This document shows positions 27,441 to 35,556 of a stretch of DNA of 36,703 nucleotides, piece by piece (position 1 is the first letter of the stretch; each line of letters opens with the position of its first letter). The stretch lies in contig JAJTGK010000028.1 of NCBI GenBank assembly GCA_021297815.1, forward strand, positions 1 to 36,703, in the 5' to 3' direction. The position numbers and the translations under genes are program-made. The notes under the pieces are model-generated. The model ran no database searches and was not told the origin of the DNA. It saw only the letters and a list, made by a program, of their open reading frames with translations. Source of the DNA: Planctomycetaceae bacterium (GTDB lineage Bacteria; Planctomycetota; Phycisphaerae; Phycisphaerales; SM1A02).

Positions 27441-27487
27441 GGTGGCGGGTCGGCGGGTTCGCGCGAATCCCGCGGCGCATCCGCGGC

Positions 27488-28951
27488 TCAGCAGCCGCGC
27501 ACGCGCATCGAGACATACTTGAGATCGACATACGCATCGAGGCCGTACATGCCGCCCTCGCGGCCGAGCCCCGAGTCCTTTCGGCCGCCGAAGGGCGCCT
27601 CGGCCGTGCTCGGAGCGCCGTCATTGGCGCCCACCACACCGAAATCGAGGGCCTCCGCGACGCGCAGCAGTCGGTCTGCGTCCTGGGTCATCACATACGC
27701 CGCGAGCCCGTGGGGCACCGCGTTCGCGATCATGACCGCCTCGCTCTCGGTCCGGAAGGTCATGCTCGCGACGATGGGGCCGAAGGTCTCCTCGCACGCG
27801 CAGTGCATCATGGGCGAACACCCCGTCAGGATGGTCGGCATGAAGAAGCGAGGCGCAAGCCCCGCGACCTCGGCGCGGGCCCCTCCAAGTCGGATCCTGG
27901 CACCCTTCGCGACCGAATCGCGCACATGCAACTCGACCTTCCTGATGGCGGCGTCGTTGATGAGCGGGCCGACGCGAGTCGCCTCGGAAAGCGGGTCGCC
28001 GACCACGAGCGCACGCATGCGCGCCTCGAGCCGCGAGAGGAACTCGTCGGCGATCGACTCCTCGAGGAGGAAGCGGTTCGCCGAGATGCAGGTCTGCCCC
28101 ATGAAGCGGAACTTCGAGAGCATCGCCTGGTCTGCGGCGCGGTCGAGATCGGCGTCGGCGAACACGAGGAACGGCGCATTTCCACCAAGTTCAAGCGCCG
28201 TGCGGAGCAGCCTCGGGGCGCACTGGGTTGCGAGCAGGCGCCCGACCTCCGTCGACCCCGTGAAGGTGAGCTTTCGGGTCGACGGCTCCTCGATGAAGGC
28301 GCGGGCGATCGAGATCGGATCGCCAACGACGACGCCAAACGCCGCGGGAGGCGCAGCACACTCCACAGCCGTCTTCGCGAAGAGCCGCGCGAAGGCGAGC
28401 GCCGTCAGCGGGGTGTCCTCCGCAGGCTTCACCAGCTGCGAGCAGCCCGCCGCGAGCGCGGGCGCGAGCTTGCGTGCGATCATCGCGAGTGGAAAGTTCC
28501 ACGGCGTGATCGCGACCGTGGCGCCGATCGGCTCGCGGAGCACGAGCACGCGCCGATCGGCAAGACGGGCGGCGGGGAGTTCACCAGCCGCCATCTCCGC
28601 CGCGGCGGCTGCGTTGTCGAAGAAGCTCGCGGAATACTCGACCTCGGTCCGGCTTTCGGCGATGGGCTTGCCCGACTCGAGCGTGAGCAGCCGCGCGAGA
28701 GGCACCTGCTCGGCGCGCACCGCGGCAGCGAGCCGACGAACCAGCTCGACGCGCCGAAGGACGGGAAGCGCACGCATGGCACGCGCGGCGACGCCGTTCG
28801 CCGCAGCGGCCCGCTCCGCGAGCGCCACGCCCGCACCAGGGATCTCGGCGAGCACTTCGTCGGTCGAGGGCGAACGCACCACGACCGGCGCGGCATCACC
28901 ACGCACGAATTCGCCACCGACATAGTGCTCGGACGGCAGCATGCGCGTCAC
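27488..28951 (-). CDS. gabD: Succinate-semialdehyde dehydrogenase-like aldehyde dehydrogenase
   Basis: NAD(P)-dependent oxidation of an aldehyde to an acid. Catalytic residues: Cys288 in GQTCISANR, Glu254 in LELGGNAPF, Asn152 in TPWNFPLAM; cofactor region TFTGSTEVGRLL (229-240) and Lys175. The C-terminal PFGGRKDSGLGREGG is typical of the GabD branch, as is the sequence around the active Cys, so succinate semialdehyde is the likely substrate, but related short-chain aldehydes are possible. The start is GTG 28951, overlapping the stop of the WXG100-like gene by four bases; ATG 28942 (MLPSEHYVGGEF) is an alternative. It is the last gene of the five-gene minus-strand operon. Confidence 0.88.
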   Translation of the reverse strand: MTRMLPSEHYVGGEFVRGDAAPVVVRSPSTDEVLAEIPGAGVALAERAAAANGVAARAMRALPVLRRVELVRRLAAAVRAEQVPLARLLTLESGKPIAESRTEVEYSASFFDNAAAAAEMAAGELPAARLADRRVLVLREPIGATVAITPWNFPLAMIARKLAPALAAGCSQLVKPAEDTPLTALAFARLFAKTAVECAAPPAAFGVVVGDPISIARAFIEEPSTRKLTFTGSTEVGRLLATQCAPRLLRTALELGGNAPFLVFADADLDRAADQAMLSKFRFMGQTCISANRFLLEESIADEFLSRLEARMRALVVGDPLSEATRVGPLINDAAIRKVELHVRDSVAKGARIRLGGARAEVAGLAPRFFMPTILTGCSPMMHCACEETFGPIVASMTFRTESEAVMIANAVPHGLAAYVMTQDADRLLRVAEALDFGVVGANDGAPSTAEAPFGGRKDSGLGREGGMYGLDAYVDLKYVSMRVRGC

Positions 28952-29220
28952 CGCTGCTTCAGGTACTCCTCGATGCGCTCGGCCTTGCGCACGAGGAACG
29001 GCACATGCTGCTCGGACACGCGGAGGAACTTGACCAGGACCTTCATGGTCTGGTCGAACTCCTCGGCGAACTTCTGCTGCTCCTGGTCCTTCCAGGACGC
29101 CTGCAGGGAGCCCATCTTGGCGCCCATGGCGCTGACCTGACCCTGAAGCTCGATGTTGAAGCGATGGAGGTCCTGCGCGAAGCGCCGGAGCTCGCCTGGA
29201 TCTGCGATTGCCTTGGCCAT
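28948..29220 (-). CDS. WXG100-like small helical protein
   Basis: 90 residues, the classic WXG100 length. It is predicted to be two helices with the turn at SLQASWKDQEQQKF (W43-K-D45 in place of W-x-G), followed by an amphipathic helix EEFDQTMKVLVKFLRVSEQ and a basic end (RKAERIEEYLKQR). WXG100 proteins are secreted helical-hairpin dimers of type VII (ESX) systems in Gram-positives; homologues in other phyla are mostly uncharacterised. No FtsK/EccC-type ATPase is present in the window. The neighbours upstream are a 72-residue protein of similar design and a 226-residue coiled-coil protein; the gabD-like gene overlaps its stop. Confidence 0.7.
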   Translation of the reverse strand: MAKAIADPGELRRFAQDLHRFNIELQGQVSAMGAKMGSLQASWKDQEQQKFAEEFDQTMKVLVKFLRVSEQHVPFLVRKAERIEEYLKQR

Positions 29221-29251
29221 GCGCGCAGTCTACGCGAAGCCGCTCGGCCGC

Positions 29252-29470
29252 CTAGCGGTCGCCGCAATCGTTTCGAATGCGCCGCAGCAGCTCCTCCATC
29301 GACTCGAGCGCGTTCATCGCGGCCCGCAGCTGCTTGTCGATCGGGGCGATCGAGCGCTCATGGAAGGTCCGCGCGACATCGTCGCGCCAGTGCTCGTTGA
29401 CCTTCGTCCACGCATTGATCAGGTCGCGGTGGGCCGCATTCATGCGGGCGCGGGAGTCGGACATGCTCAT
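29252..29470 (-). CDS. Second small W-x-D helical protein, possibly WXG100-like
   Basis: 72 residues from the ATG at 29470, overlapping the stop of the 226-residue gene by four bases (ATGA). It is nearly all helix: ARMNAAHRDLINAWTKVNEHW, a turn at W28-R-D30, then VARTFHERSIAPIDKQLRAA and MNALESMEELLRRIRNDC. Layout and the Trp at the turn mirror the WXG100-like gene that follows 31 bases downstream, so the two may form a heterodimer, as EsxA/EsxB do (inference). One cysteine near the C-terminus; no signal peptide. No named family recognised with confidence. Confidence 0.65.
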   Translation of the reverse strand: MSMSDSRARMNAAHRDLINAWTKVNEHWRDDVARTFHERSIAPIDKQLRAAMNALESMEELLRRIRNDCGDR

Positions 29471-30147
29471 GGCGCCCCCCCGTTCCTGCGGAGTTCTGCC
29501 ACGGCCGCGTCGCGCGCCGCGGCGAGCTCGCGCTCGTCCTTCTCGAGCTGCGCCTGCTCCATGGCCTCGGCCGCCTCCTCCTCGGCGGTGCGCGCCTCGC
29601 CCGCGCGCCGCATCGACCCGAAGCTCGAACGCGCGCGCTCGAGCTGCACGGCAAGCGACGGCGTCGGCGAACTCAGGTACGCCTCGAGGGCGAGCGTCAT
29701 GTTCTTGACACGCTGGATCGCGTTCGGCATGTCGCGGTCGACGAGGGACGACATCGGCGACATGTGGCTCTTGTAGAGCGCGACCTCGCGCTCGAGCTGG
29801 ACGAGCCACCGCCGCGTCTTGTCGAGCCGCTCGCGCGCGTCCTCGGAGCGAGCCTTGGCGCGGGCGACCGCCTTCTTCTCATCGATGGTGGACGGGCGCT
29901 GGCCCGTGCCCATCGTCTGCATCTCCTTGCGGAAGAGCGCCGACTTCGCCGAAGTCAGCTCCTCCTCGAGCCGCGGCACGGCGCGCTTCCAGTGCATCAT
30001 GCGGTCGCGCTCGAGCCAGACGAACATCGCCTTGAGCTCGCTCTCGGCCTCGGCGACGGCGACATTGATCTCCTCGCGGAAACGGACGAGCGCGCGGCGG
30101 AACTCGTCGAGCGCCGCCACATCGGTGATGTTCGCTTCGCCGGCCAC
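29467..30147 (-). CDS. Coiled-coil protein associated with the WXG100-like pair
   Basis: 226 residues from GTG 30147, which abuts the stop of the symporter gene with no gap. It is entirely helical and highly charged: DEFRRALVRFREEINVAVAE and AESELKAMFVWLERDRM, then the Trp-bearing segment MHWKRAVPRLEEELTSAKSA, a break at GTGQRPSTIDE, then KARSEDARERLDKTRRWLVQ and a Glu/Ala-rich C-terminal coil (EEEAAEAMEQAQLEKDEREL). No signal peptide or membrane helix. I recall similar planctomycete proteins with the W-L-E-x-D...W-K and ...R-R-W-L spacing, but know no function. It overlaps the 72-residue gene, so it is very probably a functional partner of the two small proteins. Confidence 0.7.
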   Translation of the reverse strand: MAGEANITDVAALDEFRRALVRFREEINVAVAEAESELKAMFVWLERDRMMHWKRAVPRLEEELTSAKSALFRKEMQTMGTGQRPSTIDEKKAVARAKARSEDARERLDKTRRWLVQLEREVALYKSHMSPMSSLVDRDMPNAIQRVKNMTLALEAYLSSPTPSLAVQLERARSSFGSMRRAGEARTAEEEAAEAMEQAQLEKDERELAAARDAAVAELRRNGGAP

Positions 30148-31214
30148 TCAGGCGGTCTTCTTCTTCGACGGGTAGAAGAGGAGCATGAGCACGAAGCAGG
30201 CCACGGCCATGTACATGGGCACGCTGAAGAGCTTCGTGTAGTCCATCTGGCCTTCGGCCATCCCCGCCGACGCGTACTTCGCGACGACACTCGTCGCAAA
30301 GAGGCTTCCGACGATGATGCCGATGCCGACGATGACGAGGTTGAACAGGTTCTGCGCGGTGGCGCGGATGTCCGCCGTCGTGTTCTCGTCGACGACCATG
30401 AACGCGACGAAGACGAAGCAGCCGAAGCAGAGGCCGTGGAGGGCGATGCCGAGGATGACGGTCGGAAGCGCGGGCGCGAAGGCGAAGAGCGCCATGCGCG
30501 CCGCATAGGCGGCGAGGCCGATCAGGAGAAGGTTCTTGCGCGACACGGACTTCGCGAAGAACGGAATCGCCGCGAGTACGGCGATCTCGGTCATCTGGCC
30601 CACCGTCATGAGTCCGCCGCCACCGACGCCGAAGATGCGGTTGACCCAGTCGGAGAACGCGTCGGCGCTCGCGCTGCCCGCGTTCTTCTGCACTTCGGTC
30701 ACGAACTGGCTCGTGAAGACGAAGTAGAACTGGTGGATCATGCTGACGGGAACGGCGATCGCGAACAGCGTGATGAGCGGCTGCTTCATGATCTCCTTCA
30801 CACCCTCGAGCCATGCGGTCTTCTCGGCGGCCGACTTCGTCGGGGGCGTGTGAGGCAGCGTGAGGCAGTACGCCGCCATCACGATGCCGAGGCCCGCTGC
30901 AATCAGGAAGCCAACCGCGCGACCCTCGTTGAGCTTGGCGTCGCCATCGTTGTAGTGGAGCAGGAGGATCTGACCGACGGCGATGCCTGCGGCGATCCAG
31001 CCGATCGTGCCCCAGAGGCGCACGGGGCCGAAGTCACGGTCACGGTCGGGAAGATTCGCGAACGAGATCGAGTTGGTGAGCGCCATCGTGGGCGCGTACA
31101 CGAGGCCGTACACGAAGCTCAGCCCGAGAAACACCTCGAACTTGTCGGCGCCCGCGAGGAAGTACACAAGCACCGCGCCGGCAAGATGGCTGACGGCGAG
31201 CAGATCGCCGTCAT
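30148..31214 (-). pseudogene. Nucleoside:H+ symporter-like MFS transporter lacking its N-terminal helices
   Basis: The readable frame (GDLLAVSHLAGAVLVYFLAG... to the stop at 30148) has about nine membrane helices and the family segment YGLVYAPTMALTNSISFANL, then VRLWGTIGWIAAGIAVG, as in NupG/XapB-type nucleoside permeases. Those proteins have three more helices (~80-90 residues) before this point. Here an excellent ribosome site (AGGAGGTG, 31228-31221) and ATG 31214 lie upstream in a different frame, and family similarity begins only about 12 bases later. The simplest reading is a deletion just after the start codon that also changed the frame. It is followed without gap by the coiled-coil gene. 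It could be a real pseudogene or an assembly gap. Confidence 0.65.
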
Positions 31215-31291
31215 GTCGGACACCTCCTGGTTGACCCGGAAGGCCGCAATCTAGCCGAAACGCGCGCGCGCGTCCGAGAGCCTCGCCCGCC

Positions 31292-31297
31292 TATACT
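31292..31297 (+). promoter_or_regulatory. -10 box almost touching the ispG start codon
   Basis: TATACT ends 8 bases before the ispG ATG (31306). A start of transcription at the usual distance would leave a leader of about 0-3 bases. No -35 consensus and no ribosome site are seen. Confidence 0.5.
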
Positions 31298-31305
31298 CGC
31301 CGCCC

Positions 31306-32395
31306 ATGAATCCCCGCCGAAAGACCCGTCAGATCACCGTGGGCGACGACCGCGTCGGCCGCGTCAAAATCGGTGGCGACGCCCCGATCGCGGTCCAGAC
31401 CATGACCGCGGGCTACACCCACGACATCGACGCCTGCGTGCGCGAGATCGACCGCTACGCGGCAGCGGGGGCCGATGTCGCCCGCGTCGCGGTGCCCGAG
31501 CGGCGACGCCTGCAAGGAGCGCGCGATCCCGATCCGCATCGGCGTGAACGAGGGCTCGATCATCGAGCGCAAGGACAAGCTGCGCCGCGCCGAGGAGCTC
31601 GGCAAGTTCTTCGCCGACAGGAAGAGCGGCCACATGCTCGCGCTCATGATCGCGAAGCTCGAGGAGTACCTCGACATCTTCGACGCGCGCGGCTTCCACG
31701 ATGTGGCCATCAGCGCGAAGTCGATGGACGCGGCCATGGTCATCGATGTGTACACCGAGATCTCGCAGCGCTTCGACTACCCGCTGCACCTCGGCGTCAC
31801 GCACGCGGGCCCGCGCGACACGGGCGCGATCCGCTCGATCGCCGCTCTGTCGACCCTGATCGCGAACGGCATCGGCGACACCCTGCGCATCTCGTACGCC
31901 AGCGACCACCTCGACGAGGTCAAGGACGGGCTCGAGCTCCTCTACTGCCTCGGAAAGCGCGAGCGCAAGGGCGTCGAACTCATCGCGTGCCCGACCTGCG
32001 GCCGCATCCAGGTCGATCTCTTCACGCTGGTGAAGGAGGTCGAGAAGAAGCTCATGCCCGAACTCGTGCTGCCGATCAAGGTCGCCGTGATGGGGTGCAT
32101 CGTGAACGGCCCAGGCGAGGCCGAGGGCGCCGATGTGGCGGTGTTCGCGGGCGACCGCCGCGGCATCATCTATGTGCAGGGCCAGAAGGTCGCGAATGTG
32201 CCCGAGGCCGAGATCCTCGACCGCCTGCTCGCCGAATGCCGCGCGTTCGAGGCGAAGGTGAAGGCGGGCGAGGCGAAGCTCGGCGAGAAGCTCGTCGAGA
32301 TCGTGCCGCCCGATCCGATCGGCGAACTCGGCTCTGGCGCCGACAAGATCCGCGCGGGCCTGGTCGAGCAGGTCACCATCGGCAAGAGCTCCTGA
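31306..32395 (+). pseudogene. ispG: 4-hydroxy-3-methylbut-2-enyl diphosphate synthase with an internal deletion and frameshift
   Basis: IspG (GcpE) converts MEcPP to HMBPP in the MEP isoprenoid pathway using a [4Fe-4S] cluster. The first frame gives [35 protein letters not shown] and [14 protein letters not shown] up to about 31500. The rest lies in another frame: [39 protein letters not shown], with cluster ligands in ACPTCGR and [10 protein letters not shown], ending at 32395. Between AVPE and DACKE roughly 60 residues of the TIM barrel are missing, including the strand that normally carries VADIHF and the R-I-N-P-G-N segment. As written it cannot make an active enzyme. The gene is normally essential, so an assembly error or a second copy elsewhere is likely. 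Confidence 0.8.
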
Positions 32396-32399
32396 GGCG

Positions 32400-33095
32400 A
32401 TGAACCGCACGCCCGCGCTCCTTCCGCTCATGCTGGCAGCGGCCGCGCTTGGCGGCGCGTCGATGCTCGTGGGGTGCATGGTTCCCAAGCGCGCGCCGAA
32501 CCCGTCGTTCGCGGTCACGAACGCCGAGGCGGCCTCGGACCTGCGGCGAATGCGCGAGTCGCCGAGGAAGCTCTTCACCGAGTTCACCTTCGAGGGCGCG
32601 CGGCAGCAGCTGCTCCGTGAGCTGGCGTTGGCGTTCGGCACCGATCTCGACCACCTTCCCGAGGTCGATGTGGTGGCGTTCTCGATGGGCGGACTGGTCG
32701 CGCGCGCGGCGGCGATTCCCGATGAATCGGGCCGGTTCCTCCCCATCAGGCGCTTGTACAGCCTCTCGGTGCCGCATGAAGGCGCGCGTCTGGCGGGCGT
32801 GCCGTTCGGCATCCCACAAGGCGACGACATGCGACCGGGCTCGCCGTTCCTCCTGCGCCTTGCGGCGGCGCCGCGCGACTACGAACTCGTGTGCTACACG
32901 CGGCTCGACGATGTGACGGTGGGCGAGGAGTTCGCGGCACCGGAAGGCGAGCCGTTGTGGTGGGTGCCCACGCCGTCGGGCGAGTACGCACACATGCAGG
33001 CGTTCGAGGATCCGCGCATCCAAGCCGACATCGCGCGGCGCCTGCGCGGCGAGGAGCCGTTCGGGCGGCCTCCTGCGGCTCCCCTGCCCAACTGA
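32400..33095 (+). CDS. Lipoprotein of the alpha/beta-hydrolase (lipase-like) fold, probably missing an internal block
   Basis: 231 residues, starting 4 bases after the ispG stop. Signal peptide with lipobox L23-V-G-C26, so the mature protein is lipid-anchored. The nucleophile elbow is [12 protein letters not shown], with Ser95; [11 protein letters not shown] resembles the lid/acyl region and EYAHMQAF may hold the catalytic His. In this family the chain between the first residues ([12 protein letters not shown]) and the helix before the elbow ([14 protein letters not shown]) normally contains a first beta-strand with the oxyanion-hole segment; only a few residues (FTEFTFEG) stand there. An in-frame loss of ~40-50 residues is suspected, in line with damage in the genes on either side. 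Substrate unknown. Confidence 0.65.
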   Translation: MNRTPALLPLMLAAAALGGASMLVGCMVPKRAPNPSFAVTNAEAASDLRRMRESPRKLFTEFTFEGARQQLLRELALAFGTDLDHLPEVDVVAFSMGGLVARAAAIPDESGRFLPIRRLYSLSVPHEGARLAGVPFGIPQGDDMRPGSPFLLRLAAAPRDYELVCYTRLDDVTVGEEFAAPEGEPLWWVPTPSGEYAHMQAFEDPRIQADIARRLRGEEPFGRPPAAPLPN

Positions 33096-33157
33096 CCAAT
33101 CCGCGCCGCTCTCCCCCGAGCCTGGCGTTTCACGCCGCTTTCAGGCGTTCCATTCCG

Positions 33158-33163
33158 TATATT
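33158..33163 (+). promoter_or_regulatory. -10 box of the pseudopilin gene
   Basis: TATATT, 35 bases before the ATG at 33198. The -35 is not convincing. Confidence 0.4.
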
Positions 33164-33170
33164 GCCCCAT

Positions 33171-33187
33171 CGCCTCGCGCCGAGGCG
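33171..33187 (+). promoter_or_regulatory. Leader hairpin next to the ribosome site of the pseudopilin
   Basis: CGCCTCG-CGC-CGAGGCG is a perfect 7-bp stem at the very start of the transcript; the GGGAG ribosome site begins at its last base (33187-33191). Confidence 0.5.
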
Positions 33188-33197
33188 GGAGCACCCA

Positions 33198-34259
33198 ATG
33201 CCGAAGAGCGCCCACCAGCGTCCGTTTCTCCGTCGCGGTTTCACGATCGTCGAGCTGCTGGTCGTGATCGGGATCATCGCGATCCTCATCTCGCTGGTGA
33301 CGATCAGCCTCTCGCGTGCGGGCCAGAGCGCGCGCCAGACGCAGTACCTCAGCAACCTCCGCCAGGTTGGCACGGGCTGGGAGCTCTACACGAACCAGAA
33401 CGACGACCGCCTGATGCCTGGCTACATGGACGACGGCGTCCAGCAGGCGTTCCGAGTGAAGTGCTTCAACCGCGCGGGCGACCGGCTTACGCCCGACCTG
33501 TGCCGCACCTATCCGTTCCGCATCCTGCCGTTCCTCGATCACGATCGAACCCTGATGTTCGACTACCTCAACGACTTCGAGGATGTCACCGAGATCCCGA
33601 ACGATGTGATCGCAAACAACCCCGCCTTCGGCATCAACGCCTACTACGTCGGCGGCTGGTGGATCACCGATCAGGGGCAGCCGCGCATGCGCTACTCGGG
33701 CACGGGCTACTTCCGCTCGCCCGGAAACCTCGTGGCCAACCAGGAGGTCGTGGTGCGCGCGAAGGGCCAGATCGAGCGGTCGAGCGAGCTCGTCGTCTTC
33801 ACCTCGAGCTACTCGGCGCCTGCGGGCTTCGCAAAGAACCCCTTCGAGGGCGAGGTCGGCGCAGCGTGGGTCGTTCCGCACCGCATGGCCACGACCGACA
33901 TCTGGGCCTCGAGCGACGGTGGCGCCTACGACGTCATCACCGCCCCTGGCGCGAGCGGGCTGACCGATGCCTCGCGCCTCGACCCGCGGCCGCTCCTTGC
34001 GGGCCTCTTCCGCGACGATGTGCGCGAGCAGAGCCAGATCCTGCGCGTGCAGGGCGATACGGGCATCCAGGTCTTCGTGCCGCAGGCGGTGCCGCTGCGT
34101 CGCATCCGCAATGTGGTGCAGACGATGCGCGCCGACCTTTCCACGCAGGTGCAGGGTCTTCGCGACCTCATGAACCAGGGCCGTTGGATCAACCCAGGCG
34201 GCCGCTGCGATGACCCTGTGAACTTCTCGCACCCGAATGACGGGCTCGGGAATCCCTGA
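33198..34259 (+). CDS. Type II secretion-type pseudopilin (prepilin with N-terminal methylation signal)
   Basis: 353 residues. The frame is open from 33162, but the ATG at 33198 has a ribosome site and gives the proper short leader: MPKSAHQRPFLRRG followed by FTIVELLVVIGIIAILISL. A prepilin peptidase would cut after G14; Glu at +5 (E19) is present and the hydrophobic helix spans ~15-36. The globular part (LYTNQNDDRLMPGYMDDG, PAFGINAYYVGGWWIT) is the large-domain kind common in planctomycetes. It is not clearly DUF1559, as the usual C-terminal histidine block is not seen. It probably forms or caps a pseudopilus in the periplasm. No gsp genes are adjacent. Two of the window's four ACGT sites fall in this gene. 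Confidence 0.82.
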   Translation: MPKSAHQRPFLRRGFTIVELLVVIGIIAILISLVTISLSRAGQSARQTQYLSNLRQVGTGWELYTNQNDDRLMPGYMDDGVQQAFRVKCFNRAGDRLTPDLCRTYPFRILPFLDHDRTLMFDYLNDFEDVTEIPNDVIANNPAFGINAYYVGGWWITDQGQPRMRYSGTGYFRSPGNLVANQEVVVRAKGQIERSSELVVFTSSYSAPAGFAKNPFEGEVGAAWVVPHRMATTDIWASSDGGAYDVITAPGASGLTDASRLDPRPLLAGLFRDDVREQSQILRVQGDTGIQVFVPQAVPLRRIRNVVQTMRADLSTQVQGLRDLMNQGRWINPGGRCDDPVNFSHPNDGLGNP

Positions 34260-34279
34260 CGAACGCAGCGCGAGGCGCG

Positions 34280-35556
34280 CTACTTCGCGTCTTGCGCGGC
34301 ACGCTTCGCCTCGGCCCGCGACTTGAGCCGTTCAAGACGGTCGCGCAGGCCCAAGGCCTTCTTCGCAGCCTCGTCCGAAGCCGCAGGGTCGGATTCCGCC
34401 GCCGCAAGCTGCTTCGCGGTCTTCTCGACCTGCTCGTCGAGCCGCTTCACGCTCCACTCGTCGACCGACATGGCGGTCGACCAGATGGCTTCGCGCGGCT
34501 CCATGCCGTACTCCTCGCGCAGGGTCTTCTCGAAGTCGGCCATGTGCGCCGCGCCGTAGAAGATCGCGACCGACGGCGGCGCGTCCTTCGAGGCGAGCAG
34601 CGCGCGCAGATGGTCGATCACGGCGTCGTTGCGCTCGTCGATGATGATCCGCGTGTCGACTTCGCCAAGGCCGCCGCGGCCGCGACGCCCCGAACCCGCC
34701 TCGCCGAGCGCCTGCACGACCATCTTCTTGAACGAGGTCGACTTCGATACGAACGAAAGCAGGAACCGCAGCAGGCCGCGCTGGAAGCCCGAGTCCGACG
34801 AGAGCATCTCGATGGTCGCGCTGCGCTCGCCGCGCTTCCACAGCCGGTCGAGGAGCTCCTCCATCGGAAGGTCCGCAGGCTCCCAACCCGCGCGGTCGTA
34901 GTCGATCGAGCGGACCTGCAGCGTGACATCCAGGGCATCGGCCATCTCGAGGTAGAGGTCGCGCTTCTCCTCGGACGACTTCTCGGCGGAGAGCTTCTCG
35001 TACTTCGCGAGGTCGCGCGGGTGCGCCGACAGCACCAGGTCGAGCGCGGTGCCGCGGCCTCCTTCGGCGCGGTCCGACCCGAGCGAGCGCAGCACGAAGC
35101 CGCCCTGCTCCTCGCGGTACTCGACCGTCGCGCCCCAGCCGTCGCTCATCGCGAGGTCGAAGGGCCGCGCAAGGCGCGCGTCCTGACCGACGACGAATGC
35201 CCGCAGTTCTTCGCGGCTCGCGGGAAGGCGGTTGTTCTTGAGTCGGAAGCGCTCGATGAGCGAGCGCGTGAAGAGCATCGCGTCCTGCGTGCGGCGCTGG
35301 CGCTCGAGGTCGTCGCGGCCTCCTCGTCGTAGTAGCGCTCGTCGCCGATGTGGATGACGCCGACGAGCCACACCGCGGGGCCGCTGCCGTCAGCCCGTCG
35401 GTACTCGCGCGAGCAGATCTCGAGCGCGGTGTAGCCGTCGCGGCTCGACGAGCGGATGTACGGGGAGGGCTCGGGCGCCTCGGCATTCGGGGGCTCCGCG
35501 TGCGCAAGCGACGCGGCCGCGAGCGCGGTGACAAGCGAGAAACGCGCCGAACTCAT
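34280..35556 (-). pseudogene. TraB-like secreted protein with an internal deletion and frameshift
   Basis: The start is ATG 35556, overlapping the stop of the ExbB-like gene by four bases (ATGA). The first frame gives a signal peptide (MSSARFSLVTALAAASLAHA), then YTALEICSREYRR and VWLVGVIHIGDERYYDEE, the opening of the TraB/PrgY/GumN fold. Near 35325 the coding signal jumps to another frame (DDLERQRRTQDAMLFTRSLIERFRL) and stays there to TAG 34280. The acidic strand normally following (a D-x-V-x-x-E-G-type segment) is missing, so a block of perhaps 20-40 residues has been lost. Later segments DLVLSAHPRDL and DERNDAVIDHLRALLASKD, then VAIFYGAAHMADFEKTL, fit the TraB pattern (the last holds the conserved Y-G-x-x-H). 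Molecular function unknown. Confidence 0.65.
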
